NCBI RefSeq assembly: GCF_900110955.1
Contig: NZ_FOFR01000003.1
Span: 124,001 to 188,000 of the forward strand
Length of the DNA: 64,000 bases
Reading direction: 5' to 3'
Source: Lentzea xinjiangensis
GTDB lineage: Bacteria > Actinomycetota > Actinomycetes > Mycobacteriales > Pseudonocardiaceae
The position numbers were made by a program, and so were the translations under genes. Each line of letters begins with the position of its first letter. Positions within the stretch are counted from its first letter, which is position 1. The notes under the pieces were generated by a model. The model was not told where the DNA came from, did not search any database, and saw only the letters and a program-made list of their open reading frames with translations. Positions 1 through 8,413 of this stretch are shown here, piece by piece.

Positions 1-1
1 G

Positions 2-1015
2 GACCACGCCTTGGACGCCTCGCGCGTCCGCTTCGCCGTGGACGCGAAGCGCATCACCTACCGCACCGTCGACGCCTTCGGGAAACCGACGACGGCGAGC
101 GCCCTGGTCGCCCTGCCTCGCACCGGGGGCAGAACGCCCCGGCAGGCCACCTGGCTGCACGGCACCACCGGCTACCGGGGCTCCGTGGCGTCGGTGGCGG
201 ACGGCAACGACAGAGCCGCCACCTACCTCTTCGCCGCCGCGGGCTACCTCACCACCGCGCCGGACTACCTGGGCCTGGGCACCGGCCCGGGCCACCACCC
301 GTACGTCGACGCCCCGTCGACCGTCACCGCCTCGGTGGACGCCCTGCGCGCCACCCGTGAGCTCGCCGCCCGCCGAGGCCTCGTACCCGACCCGCGCGTC
401 ATGATCACCGGCCACTCGCAGGGTGGCCACGCCGCCATGGCGCTGGGCCAGGCCCTGCACCGCGGCGCCGACCCGCGCCTGGAGGTGGGCGCCCTCGCCC
501 CGATCGGAGGTCCGTTCAAGCCGAGCCTGCTCGTGGCCAAGGCGATGGACGACGAGATCGCCAACGGCGTGGCGTACATGGCGTACTGGACGGTGGCCTG
601 GAACCGCCTGCACCACCTCTACGACGACCCCGCCGAGGCCTTCCGCGACCCCTCGGTCGAGGCGCTCTTCGACGGCGACCACCGCAACGAGGACATCTTC
701 CGGCACCTGCCGGCGACCATGGCGGAACTGCTGACCGAGTCCTACCTGGAGCGCGTCAAGCACCCCACGGGTGTCCTGCGCGCGAAGCTCCGCGAGGCGG
801 ACGGCTACTGCGACTGGCGCCCCGCGGTCCCGGTGACGATCTACTCCTCGGCGGGCGACCGCGACACGCTGCTCGAGACCTCCGCCCACTGCGACCAGCG
901 CCTGAAGCGGCACCACGCCCGCAGCACGCTCGTGGACCTGGGCGCGGACGTGAACCACGGCAGGGCTGCCAAGCTGGCCTTGCCCCGGGTCCTGGCCGGC
1001 TTCGACCGCTCGTAG
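2..1015 (+). CDS. Secreted lipase-like alpha/beta hydrolase, 5' end cut by window
   Basis: The frame is open back to the left edge of the window, so the N-terminus, including any signal peptide, is missing. The visible 330-odd residues form an alpha/beta hydrolase: an HGTTGY stretch resembling an oxyanion-hole segment, then a nucleophile elbow GHSQGG near codon 137, and late Asp and His residues (SAGDRDTLLE and DVNHGRAA) that can complete the triad. The arrangement resembles secretory lipases of the LIP/triacylglycerol lipase class that hydrolyse esters outside the cell. Substrate is not deducible. It converges on the liv operon, and a GC-rich hairpin sits between the two stop codons. Confidence 0.75.
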   Translation, partial: DHALDASRVRFAVDAKRITYRTVDAFGKPTTASALVALPRTGGRTPRQATWLHGTTGYRGSVASVADGNDRAATYLFAAAGYLTTAPDYLGLGTGPGHHPYVDAPSTVTASVDALRATRELAARRGLVPDPRVMITGHSQGGHAAMALGQALHRGADPRLEVGALAPIGGPFKPSLLVAKAMDDEIANGVAYMAYWTVAWNRLHHLYDDPAEAFRDPSVEALFDGDHRNEDIFRHLPATMAELLTESYLERVKHPTGVLRAKLREADGYCDWRPAVPVTIYSSAGDRDTLLETSAHCDQRLKRHHARSTLVDLGADVNHGRAAKLALPRVLAGFDRS

Positions 1016-1021
1016 AACGGA

Positions 1022-1053
1022 AGCGGGGCGGAGGGAAAGTCCCCCGCCCCGCT
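1022..1053. terminator. Hairpin between convergent lipase and livF
   Basis: Inverted repeat agcggggcgg (1022-1031) and ccgccccgct (1044-1053), with a further GGG/CCC pairing inside the loop. It lies between two convergent stop codons, so it probably terminates transcription from both sides. There is no T-tract, as is common in actinomycetes. Confidence 0.6.
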
Positions 1054-1068
1054 CTCACCGCAGTTTCC

Positions 1069-1785
1069 TCAGTGCGACTCACCCAGGTACGCGTCGCGCA
1101 CCCGCTGGTCGGCCAGCAGCGAGTGCCCCGGACCGTCCAGCGTGGTCTTGCCGAGGTCGATCACGTACCCGTGGTCGGACAGCGCGAGCGCGGCCAGGGC
1201 GTTCTGCTCCACCAGGAGGATGGTGGTGCCCAGCGACTGCAGCTCCCTGATGGTGTCGAAGATCCGCTGCGTCATGATCGGCGAGAGGCCCATCGAGGGC
1301 TCGTCGAGCATCAGCAGGCGGGGCTTGGACATCATGGCCCGGCCGATGGCCAGCATCTGCTGCTCACCACCGGAGAAGAGCCCGGCCTTGTTGTGCCGTC
1401 GCTCCCCCAGCACGGGGAACAGGTCGTACACGCGCTGCATGTCGGCCTGCACGCCGTCGTCCTTGCGGACGTACGCGCCGAGCTGGAGGTTCTCCTCCAC
1501 GGTCATCCGCGGGAAGAGCCGGCGGCCCTCCGGCGAGTGCGAGATGCCCATGCCGAGGATGGCGTGGGCGGGCTCGTTGTGGATCGGCTTGCCCTGGAAC
1601 AGGATCTCGCCCGACGCCGGCCGCAGCAGACCGGAGATGGTCCGCAGGGTCGTGGTCTTGCCCGCGCCGTTGGAGCCGATCAGCGACACGATCTGGCCGG
1701 CCTCGACGGTGAACGAGATGTCGCGGACGGCTTCGATGGCGCCGTAGGCGACCGAAAGGTTGCGGACTTCGAGCAGCGGGCTCAT
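1069..1785 (-). CDS. livF: Branched-chain amino-acid ABC transporter ATPase LivF
   Basis: A 238-residue ABC ATPase, one of two that power a branched-chain amino-acid importer on the cytoplasmic side of the membrane. Walker A is at about residues 37-45 (GSNGAGKTT), the signature is FSGGEQQ, Walker B is LLMLDEPSMGLSP, and the switch His region is VEQN, all in the HAAT/LivF pattern. The ATG at 1785 is chosen because it begins the conserved MSPLLEVRNL start and overlaps the livG stop codon as ATGA; the frame continues upstream but only as an arginine-rich out-of-frame shadow of livG. It is the last gene of the leftward livJ-H-M-G-F operon. Confidence 0.93.
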   Translation of the reverse strand: MSPLLEVRNLSVAYGAIEAVRDISFTVEAGQIVSLIGSNGAGKTTTLRTISGLLRPASGEILFQGKPIHNEPAHAILGMGISHSPEGRRLFPRMTVEENLQLGAYVRKDDGVQADMQRVYDLFPVLGERRHNKAGLFSGGEQQMLAIGRAMMSKPRLLMLDEPSMGLSPIMTQRIFDTIRELQSLGTTILLVEQNALAALALSDHGYVIDLGKTTLDGPGHSLLADQRVRDAYLGESH

Positions 1786-2591
1786 GCCTGCTCTCCCTTC
1801 GCGGCCTCGATGTCGTGCTCGACTTCCTCCGGCGGCTTGCCGAGGTAGGCCTCGACCACCCGCGGGTCCGCCCGCACGACCTCGGGGCTGCCCTCGACGA
1901 GCAGTTCGCCCTGCACGAGCACGGAGACCGAGTCGCACAGCCCGAAGATGAACTTGATGTCGTGCTCGATGACGACGACGGACACACCCGTCTCGCGGAT
2001 GCGGAAGATCAGCTGCTGCGTCGCTTCCGTCTCCTGCGGGTTCATACCCGCCGTGGGCTCGTCCAGCAGCAGCACCGCCGGGTCCGTCGCCAACGCGCGC
2101 GCGATCTCGAGACGGCGCTGGTCGCCGTACGGGAGGTTGCGCGCGAGCTCGTCGTCCGGGCCGCGCAGGCCCACGAACTCGAGCAGCTCGCGCGAACGCT
2201 CGCGGGCCGCCTTCTCGCCGCGCTGGTAGGCCGGGCCGTGGAACAGCGAGGCCAGCGGGCCCTGCTTCATCCGCACGTGGCGGCCGACCAGCACGTTCTC
2301 CAGCACGGTCATGCTGGGGAACAGGCGGATGTTCTGGAACGTGCGAGCCACGCCCGCGTCCGTCACCTTCGCCGGGTCGCCGGGCAGGACGTTGCCCTTG
2401 AGCAGCACCTGGCCCGTCGTCGGCGTGTACAGGCCCGTGAGGCAGTTGAAGAACGTGGTCTTGCCGGCGCCGTTCGGGCCGATCAGACCGACGATCTTGC
2501 CTTCCTCGAGCGTCAGCGTGACGCCCTTCAACGCCTTGAGGCCACCGAAGACCATCGAGACGTCACGCGCTTCCAAAACCGGCGTGGTCAC
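1782..2591 (-). CDS. livG: Branched-chain amino-acid ABC transporter ATPase LivG
   Basis: The 269-residue ATPase partner of LivF. Walker A is at residues 38-46 (GPNGAGKTT). The characteristic LivG segment ARTFQNIRLFPSMTVLENVLVGRH follows, then Walker B VLLLDEPTAGMNPQET and the switch His (VVIEHDIKFI). The C-terminal tail after YLGK is about 19 residues and acidic, slightly longer than in E. coli. Start and stop both overlap neighbours by 4 bp (livM upstream, livF downstream), so translation is probably coupled along the operon. Confidence 0.94.
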   Translation of the reverse strand: MTTPVLEARDVSMVFGGLKALKGVTLTLEEGKIVGLIGPNGAGKTTFFNCLTGLYTPTTGQVLLKGNVLPGDPAKVTDAGVARTFQNIRLFPSMTVLENVLVGRHVRMKQGPLASLFHGPAYQRGEKAARERSRELLEFVGLRGPDDELARNLPYGDQRRLEIARALATDPAVLLLDEPTAGMNPQETEATQQLIFRIRETGVSVVVIEHDIKFIFGLCDSVSVLVQGELLVEGSPEVVRADPRVVEAYLGKPPEEVEHDIEAAKGEQA

Positions 2592-4339
2592 GCCTTCGCC
2601 TCCCTCGGTGCTCCGTGGACCTCGTCAACCGAAGCGCCACCCACGTCCTCGTCCGCGAGCTCCGCTCGCCGGTGCCGGTCGGGGATGAGCCCCTGCGGGC
2701 GGAACCGCATGATCAGGATCAGCGCGAGGCCGAAGATCATCAGGCGGTACTCCTCGAAGTCGCGCAGCTTCTCGGGCAGCACGAACAGCAGCGCGGCACC
2801 GAGGACGGCGCCGGGGATCGAGCCCATGCCGCCGAGGATGACCGCCGCGAGCAGCGTGATCGACTCCAGGAACTTGAACGACTCGTAGGACACCGTGCCG
2901 TTCTTGTGCGCGAACACCGCGCCCGCGAGACCCGCGAGCATGGCGCCGATGAGGAACGCCAGGATCTTCGCCTGACCGGTCCGGATGCCCATCGCGCGGG
3001 CCGCGTCCTCGTCCTCGCGGATCGCGATCCAGGCACGGCCGATGCGGCTGAACTTGAGGTTCGCGAACACCGCCATGGTGGCGGCGACGAGGAGGACGAT
3101 CAGGACGTAGTACAGGACGCCGGCGGGCAGCTTCACCGCGCCGAACGACAGCTCGCGGTTGAACTCCTTGCCGAACAACGACAGCGCCGGGATGCCCGGG
3201 ATGGCGTTGGAGCCGTTGGTGAGACCGCCGATGTCGTTCTGCGCGGAGCGGGTGAAGATCTCACCGAACGCCAGCGTCACGATCGCGAGGTAGTCACCGC
3301 GGACCCGCAGCGTCGGCGAGCCGACGATCGCGCCGAAGATGCCGGCGACGACCGCGGCGATCACCGCGGCGACCGGGAACGGCAGGTCGATGCCGAAGTT
3401 CGCGGCGGCCGCACCGGAGAAGTTCGCCGCCACGAGGGCGCCGATGCCCATGAACGCCACGTACCCGAGGTCGAGCAGACCCGCGAGACCGACGACGATG
3501 TTCAGGCCGATCGCGGTGGCGGCGTAGATGCCGATGTTCGCCGCGACCGTCATCCAGTACTCGTTGCCCGCGTCGGTGAACGGCAGCAGCAACGCGCACG
3601 CCGCCAGCACGATCACGCTGAAGACGCGGTGCTCCTCGGACAGCACCGAGAGCCAGCGGATGAACCCGACCCCGCTCAGGGCGCCGAGCACGCCACCGGC
3701 GAACCCGAGGAACGACAGGAAGATCGCACCCGCGTACGGGTTCGACGTGCCGACACCACCGGTCGTCAGCATCGCGGCGACGGTGAGCAGCACGGCCGCG
3801 AACGACACGAGCAGCACGAGGTAGGCGATCGGCGTGGACGGCTTGAACTTCCAGTCGCCCACCGGCCCGATGCCGATGCCGTAGCCGGCGAGGATGGCGA
3901 GCACACCGCCGACGAGACCGGCGATGCTGCCGAACGCGACCACGCCTTCCGCGGCCGTGATGGCGCCGAGGCCACCGCCCTTGACCGTGATGTACGCGCC
4001 GTTGATGAACGACACGACGGCGAGGCCCCAGCCGAGCGCCCGCACCACGCGACCACGGGACGGGATCGGCGCGAAGGCCGCGACCAGGACGAGGACGCCC
4101 AGCAGCAGCACGTGCCAGCGGAACCCGGTGACGGCGAACGGGGCGTCGAAGAACTGCAGCGTCGACTTGTCCGGCCAGTTGCCGTCGTTGAGGCTGAACG
4201 TGACCCAAGGCAGCAGCGCCGCCACGATGCCGAGCACACCGCCGACGACCGCGAGCGGCTTGGCGGCGGACGCGAGCGGGGAGCGCTTGCCGGCGGCAGT
4301 GGCGCCGGAAGGCGCAAGCACAGTGCTCTGGTTGCTCAT
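2588..4339 (-). CDS. livM: Branched-chain amino-acid ABC permease LivM, N-terminally extended
   Basis: The inner-membrane permease subunit. The LivM core occupies roughly residues 240-560: ANIGIYAATAIGLNIVVGLAGLLDLGYVAFMGIGAL, the EAA-like cytoplasmic loop around GRAWIAIREDEDAARAMGI, and the closing GLIPDRHRR. In front of this core are about 240 additional residues with several predicted membrane spans, giving 583 residues against about 330-420 for typical LivM. Similar extensions exist in some actinomycete homologs; their role is unknown. The ATG at 4339 overlaps the livH stop codon (ATGA). Confidence 0.92.
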   Translation of the reverse strand: MSNQSTVLAPSGATAAGKRSPLASAAKPLAVVGGVLGIVAALLPWVTFSLNDGNWPDKSTLQFFDAPFAVTGFRWHVLLLGVLVLVAAFAPIPSRGRVVRALGWGLAVVSFINGAYITVKGGGLGAITAAEGVVAFGSIAGLVGGVLAILAGYGIGIGPVGDWKFKPSTPIAYLVLLVSFAAVLLTVAAMLTTGGVGTSNPYAGAIFLSFLGFAGGVLGALSGVGFIRWLSVLSEEHRVFSVIVLAACALLLPFTDAGNEYWMTVAANIGIYAATAIGLNIVVGLAGLLDLGYVAFMGIGALVAANFSGAAAANFGIDLPFPVAAVIAAVVAGIFGAIVGSPTLRVRGDYLAIVTLAFGEIFTRSAQNDIGGLTNGSNAIPGIPALSLFGKEFNRELSFGAVKLPAGVLYYVLIVLLVAATMAVFANLKFSRIGRAWIAIREDEDAARAMGIRTGQAKILAFLIGAMLAGLAGAVFAHKNGTVSYESFKFLESITLLAAVILGGMGSIPGAVLGAALLFVLPEKLRDFEEYRLMIFGLALILIMRFRPQGLIPDRHRRAELADEDVGGASVDEVHGAPREAKA

Positions 4340-5250
4340 GCGCGCACCCTTTCCGGCTCACCGAACAGACCCTGCGGGCGGAAGACGAGCACGAGGATCA
4401 GCACGACGAAGATCCACACGTAGTCGTACTGGGTACCGCCCGGCATGTACTGACCGGCCAGGGTCTTGATCAGACCGATGATGAACGCGCCGATGACGGC
4501 GCCGCGGATGCTGCCGACACCTCCCAGGACGGCCGCCGTGAAGGCGAAGATGCCGTTCTGGAAGCCCATGTCGATGTTGATGTTGCTCAGGAAGCCGCCG
4601 AACATGACGCCCGCGACACCCGCGAGCACGGCGCCGAAGACGAACGTCAGCACGATCACGCGGTCGGGGTTGACACCCATCAGCTTGGCGGTGTCGGGGT
4701 CCTGCGCGGTGGCGCGCATCGCCCGGCCCATCCGCGACCGGTTGATGTAGGTCTGCAGCAGGATCGACAGGCCGACCGACAGCACGATGAGCAGCACGCC
4801 GGTCCACGGCACGTTGACCGCGCCGAGCGAGAGGTTGCCCTCCGGGAACACCTTCGGGTACGGCAGGTTCGACGTGGCGTTGGGGTACCACACGCGCACG
4901 GCTTCCTGCAGGAACACGGACACGCCGAGCGCGGTGATCAGCGGCGCCAGCCGTGGCGCGTTGCGCAGCGGCCGGTAGGCGAACCGTTCCATGATCACGG
5001 CGACGAGGACCGCCACCGCGATGCCGCCGACGAACATGAGCGGCAGGGCCACGGCAGGCGACTTCTTGAGGTCGTCAGGAAGAAGCGTGAACGTGGCGAG
5101 GCCTCCGTACGAGGCCACCATGAAGACCTCGCCGTGGGCGAAGTTGATCAGCTGGATGATGCCGTACACCATCGTGTAACCGAGAGCGATCAGGGCGATC
5201 AACGACCCCTGCATGATCCCGTTCACCAGCTGTTGGAGCAGGACTGACAC
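4336..5250 (-). CDS. livH: Branched-chain amino-acid ABC permease LivH
   Basis: A 304-residue polytopic permease that pairs with LivM. The N-terminal QQLVNGIMQGSLIALIALGYTMVYGIIQLINFAHGE is diagnostic of LivH, and the EAA loop is SRMGRAMRATAQDPDTAKLMGV. ATG at 5250 is preceded by a GGAGG-type site. A 76-bp gap with a strong hairpin separates it from the binding-protein gene livJ upstream, while its downstream junction with livM is a 4-bp overlap. Confidence 0.94.
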   Translation of the reverse strand: MSVLLQQLVNGIMQGSLIALIALGYTMVYGIIQLINFAHGEVFMVASYGGLATFTLLPDDLKKSPAVALPLMFVGGIAVAVLVAVIMERFAYRPLRNAPRLAPLITALGVSVFLQEAVRVWYPNATSNLPYPKVFPEGNLSLGAVNVPWTGVLLIVLSVGLSILLQTYINRSRMGRAMRATAQDPDTAKLMGVNPDRVIVLTFVFGAVLAGVAGVMFGGFLSNINIDMGFQNGIFAFTAAVLGGVGSIRGAVIGAFIIGLIKTLAGQYMPGGTQYDYVWIFVVLILVLVFRPQGLFGEPERVRA

Positions 5251-5264
5251 GACTACCTCCGTAG

Positions 5265-5301
5265 ACGGCGGGGGCGAGCAAACAACGCCCGCCCCCGCCG
5301 T
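5265..5301 (-). terminator. Intercistronic hairpin between livJ and livH
   Basis: Perfect 12-bp inverted repeat acggcgggggcg (5265-5276) and cgcccccgccgt (5290-5301) with a 13-nt loop. It sits in the only sizeable gap inside the liv operon, directly after the substrate-binding protein gene. Such elements commonly give partial termination or 3'-end protection so that the binding protein is made in excess over the permease; that role is inferred here. Confidence 0.6.
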
Positions 5302-5326
5302 AGCTTCAATCAGTGATCAGTAGTCG

Positions 5327-6550
5327 TCAGCCGGTGAACTCGCCGGTCTGGACGTCCTTCCACTTCTCAGAGGTGACCGAGTAGACGGTCAGCACCTTGT
5401 TCGTGCTGTCGCCGTACTGGTCGAACTTGACCTCACCGGTGGCACCGGCGGCGCTGTAGGCGCCGACGTTGGTCAGCATCGCGTCGCGCTTCGACTCGTC
5501 CCAGGCAGCGCCGTCGACGGTCTTGGCCAGCGCACCGATGATCGCGTTCGCGGCGTCGTAGGAGAACGCACCGTACGCGGCGTAGTCCTCCTTGCCGAAC
5601 TTCGCCTTGTAGGCGTCGACGAAGGCCTTGGCGGTGGCCAGGGACTCGGTCGGGGCGCCGACGGAGGTGGCGAGGTCGCCTTCCTTGCCGCCCAGCTCGA
5701 TGAACTTCGGGTCGAAGATGCCGTCGCCGCCCATCAGCGGAACGTTGAGACCGGCGTCCTTCATCTGCTTGGACAGCGGGCCGGCGGCCGGGTACTCACC
5801 GCCGTAGTAGACGGCCTCCGGCGCGAGTGCCTTGATCTTGGCGATGACACCGGAGAAGTCGGTGTCCTTCTCGCCGACGGTCTCCTGGCCGACGATCTGG
5901 CCACCCTTCTTGGCGACCTGCTTCGACAGCTCGGCCGCGAGGCCGGCGCCGTAGGTCTTGCCGTCGGTGACGATCGCGATCTTCTTCTTGCCGGCCTTCT
6001 CGACCAGGTAGTTGGCCGCGTACGGGCCCTGCAGGTCGTCGGTGGCGCAGACGCGGAAGTAGTTGTCGAACTGGCGCTTCGGGGCGGTCAGGAAGTCATT
6101 GCCCCTGGTCAGCGACGGGTTCGTGTTCGCGGGCGACACCTGGGGGATCTTCTTGTCCCGCAGGATCGGCTGCACGGTCTGCGCGACCGACGAGTTCAGC
6201 GTGCCGACGACACCGACGACGTTCGGGTCGGTCGCGAGCTTCGTCGCGGCCTGGGCGCCCTTGGCGGGGTTGGCCTCGTCGTCCTGCGCGGAGACGGCCA
6301 GCTTGTAGCCCTTCACCGTGCACTTCTTGTTCGCCTCGTCCGCGGCGAGCTCGGCGGACTGCTTGATGCCCAGGCCGAGAGCGGACAGGTTGCCGGACAG
6401 CGGAGCGACCACACCGACGGTCAGAGTGCCCTTCGACGTGTCGCAGCTGCCCCCCGCGGTGCCGCCTTCTTCCTTGTTCGTGCCACAGGCTGCGACGACA
6501 AGCAGCGTGGCGCCGACAATCGCAGCGGACTTCACAGAGTGCTTACGCAC
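5327..6550 (-). CDS. livJ: Branched-chain amino-acid-binding lipoprotein
   Basis: The 407-residue extracytoplasmic receptor of the importer. A signal peptide with lipobox VAAC (Cys 22) precedes a periplasmic-binding-protein type 1 fold: LTVGVVAPLSGNLSALG, VGVVGTLNSSVAQTVQPILRDKKIPQVSPANTNPSLT, and YAAYGAFSYDAANAI. The frame extends upstream of 6550, but GTG at 6550 is preferred: it directly precedes the charged signal-peptide start (RKHSVKS) and has a GAGGAGGGA ribosome site a few bases upstream. First gene of the operon; the region upstream carries two perfect palindromes that may be operators. Confidence 0.93.
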   Translation of the reverse strand: MRKHSVKSAAIVGATLLVVAACGTNKEEGGTAGGSCDTSKGTLTVGVVAPLSGNLSALGLGIKQSAELAADEANKKCTVKGYKLAVSAQDDEANPAKGAQAATKLATDPNVVGVVGTLNSSVAQTVQPILRDKKIPQVSPANTNPSLTRGNDFLTAPKRQFDNYFRVCATDDLQGPYAANYLVEKAGKKKIAIVTDGKTYGAGLAAELSKQVAKKGGQIVGQETVGEKDTDFSGVIAKIKALAPEAVYYGGEYPAAGPLSKQMKDAGLNVPLMGGDGIFDPKFIELGGKEGDLATSVGAPTESLATAKAFVDAYKAKFGKEDYAAYGAFSYDAANAIIGALAKTVDGAAWDESKRDAMLTNVGAYSAAGATGEVKFDQYGDSTNKVLTVYSVTSEKWKDVQTGEFTG

Positions 6551-6642
6551 GTGATGTCCCTCCTCTATCCCTGCTCCCGGCGACGCGAGTTCTCCGCGCA
6601 CCGCTCCATCACCCTCTCCTGAGGGATGGCCGGAACCTAGGC

Positions 6643-6664
6643 GATGACTGTGACCGCAGTCATC
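6643..6664. promoter_or_regulatory. Palindrome 1 in the livJ / secreted-protein divergent region
   Basis: Perfect inverted repeat GATGACTG (6643-6650), 6-nt spacer, CAGTCATC (6657-6664). It is about 95 bp upstream of the livJ start codon, in a gap with divergent genes on both sides. The size and symmetry fit a dimeric repressor site; the cognate regulator is unknown. Confidence 0.45.
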
Positions 6665-6684
6665 AAAGCCAATGGGCTCGTGAC

Positions 6685-6706
6685 CATAACGCAACTCGGC
6701 GTTATG
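6685..6706. promoter_or_regulatory. Palindrome 2 in the livJ / secreted-protein divergent region
   Basis: Perfect inverted repeat CATAACGC (6685-6692), 6-nt spacer, GCGTTATG (6699-6706). A further half-site CATAACG occurs just before the rightward start codon at 6776. The same arm length and spacer as palindrome 1, but a different sequence, suggests two different regulators or one site plus a promoter-linked element. Confidence 0.45.
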
Positions 6707-6775
6707 TTTTGTTTAAGGAATGTCACATCCCGTAACCTCAGTTCACTCTTTGGACGGCTGCCATAACGTGGGCGT

Positions 6776-8413
6776 ATGACTCCCCGTCGTCGGGTGATCG
6801 CGGCAGTGTGCACCGCCATCGTGCTCGCACTGGCGGTCCTGGCGCTGCGACAGACCGGCGACACGCCGCAAAACCCCAGCTCAACACCCGTTCGGCTGAC
6901 TGAGTACGCCGCGGATTTCGTCAAGTTGCCGTCTCAATCGGCTGTGCCCGAACCACCGTCCTCCGTATGGAGCAGCGGAGGCAGGGTCCACTGGGCGCCC
7001 GTGGCCGGCGCCGCGGGGTACGAGGTGGCCGGCCGGCTCGTCGCGTCGCCAGAGGCGGCCGGCTCCGGACGGCCCGTCGTGCGGACCGTGGACGCGTTCG
7101 GCCGGCGCTCGGCACCTGTGCGGGCCGCGGAGCGCCCCGCTGACGACGGGTGGCGCCGAGCGGTCGACGGGTGGCTGGACGACTTCGACGACAGGTTCCT
7201 TGAGCGCCGCTACCACCTGAGCGGCCGCAGCGGGTGCGTGAAGCCCAGCCTGGCGCCTTCCGGCCGGCTCGTCCTCGACATGCCGTGCGGAAATGACACG
7301 GCCGTATTGCGCGCACGGACGCTGTTGCAGCTCAAGGACTCCGACGAACTCGGCCGGGTGGCCGTGGTGACGGACGCGGCCGGGCCCCGCGGGAAGCTCG
7401 TGCTCGACCTGGTTCCCGGCACGCCCGACCGCGTCGGACCCGTACCGCCCGCCGATGCGGTGCGGGTGGTGGTGGACGACTCCGTCTTGCCGGGCACACG
7501 CGGTGCGGGCGTTCCGCACCGGTTCGAGGTGGTGCTGACAAGCGGCGGTGTGCGCGTCCTGCAAGACGGCGCGCAGGTGGCCACGTCCGCTGTCGTGCCC
7601 CGGTGGCGCGAGGCGAGCGTGTCGATCAGCGTCACGCCGCCGCCCGCCTACCCCGGCCGCGTGGAGGTCGACGCGGTCGGCATCACCGGATCACCGCAGC
7701 CGGTGGCCGAGGTGACCGAGACGCTGCTGGTGGCGGGGACGTTGCGCGTGCTGGAGCCCGACGAGGAGGCGCCGGGCATCGGCGTGGCGCGCGCACCGTT
7801 GCGCGGAGCTCCCGGGGCGCGGTTGCGGGCGACGGTGCGCCTCGGCGACAGCGGCGACGTCAACGGGCTGGTCGCTCAGCTCGGCACGGCGCGGGTGCCG
7901 TTGCGGCCGGTGGTGAGCGGTTGGTCGGCAGCGCAGGACAGCGAGCTGACCGTCGAGGGGGACGTGCCCGCGTCGTTGCTCACCCTCGACGGACCGGACG
8001 CGCTGTCGCCGTTCGTGCTGCGCATGCCGGGCGCCTCGCAGGCCCAGGTCCTGGAGAGCTACCTGGAGGTGCCGGGCCGGTCGGAGGCCGCGCTGGAGGA
8101 GGCCCCGGCCGAGCCCGCGCCCGTTTTGCCCGTGATGACCGCTGAGCTCACCGCTGTGGGCCCGGACGACGCGACGCTGGTGGTCACCCTCGACGCCGCC
8201 GCCGCACGATCAGTGGCCCCGGTGGCGGGCTTTGAGGTGTACGTCGACAGCGGGCACGCCGCGACGTTGCCGATCCCCGGCGGGATCGGTGGCCGGCACG
8301 AGGTGGGGCTGTCCCTGAAGGGCAGCCACGACGTCGAAGTCCGCCTGCGCCCCGAGGATCCGGGGCGGCAGGCGGACTCGGTGTGGCTCGACCTCAGCCG
8401 AAGTTCTCGATGA
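6776..8413 (+). CDS. Secreted or membrane-anchored protein of unknown function
   Basis: A 545-residue protein not assigned to a family. Residues about 7-25 form an uncleaved signal anchor or signal peptide (VIAAVCTAIVLALAVLALR). A short fibronectin-III-like stretch follows (VHWAPVAGAAGYEVAGRL), then a segment that looks like a laminin/concanavalin-type beta sandwich (RLVLDMPCGNDTAVLRARTLLQLKD...). The rest is beta-rich, proline/valine-rich and lacks obvious catalytic motifs. It runs divergently from livJ, and its last 20 bp overlap the convergent pdtaR-like gene. A surface or carbohydrate-contact role is a guess. Confidence 0.7.
   Translation: MTPRRRVIAAVCTAIVLALAVLALRQTGDTPQNPSSTPVRLTEYAADFVKLPSQSAVPEPPSSVWSSGGRVHWAPVAGAAGYEVAGRLVASPEAAGSGRPVVRTVDAFGRRSAPVRAAERPADDGWRRAVDGWLDDFDDRFLERRYHLSGRSGCVKPSLAPSGRLVLDMPCGNDTAVLRARTLLQLKDSDELGRVAVVTDAAGPRGKLVLDLVPGTPDRVGPVPPADAVRVVVDDSVLPGTRGAGVPHRFEVVLTSGGVRVLQDGAQVATSAVVPRWREASVSISVTPPPAYPGRVEVDAVGITGSPQPVAEVTETLLVAGTLRVLEPDEEAPGIGVARAPLRGAPGARLRATVRLGDSGDVNGLVAQLGTARVPLRPVVSGWSAAQDSELTVEGDVPASLLTLDGPDALSPFVLRMPGASQAQVLESYLEVPGRSEAALEEAPAEPAPVLPVMTAELTAVGPDDATLVVTLDAAAARSVAPVAGFEVYVDSGHAATLPIPGGIGGRHEVGLSLKGSHDVEVRLRPEDPGRQADSVWLDLSRSSR

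Noticed and set aside
2615..4423. 602-codon open frame on the plus strand opposite livM
   Set aside because: Its product is a low-complexity Arg/Asp/Glu/His-rich string typical of the antisense of GC-rich genes; livM on the other strand has clear family motifs and overlaps its neighbours correctly.
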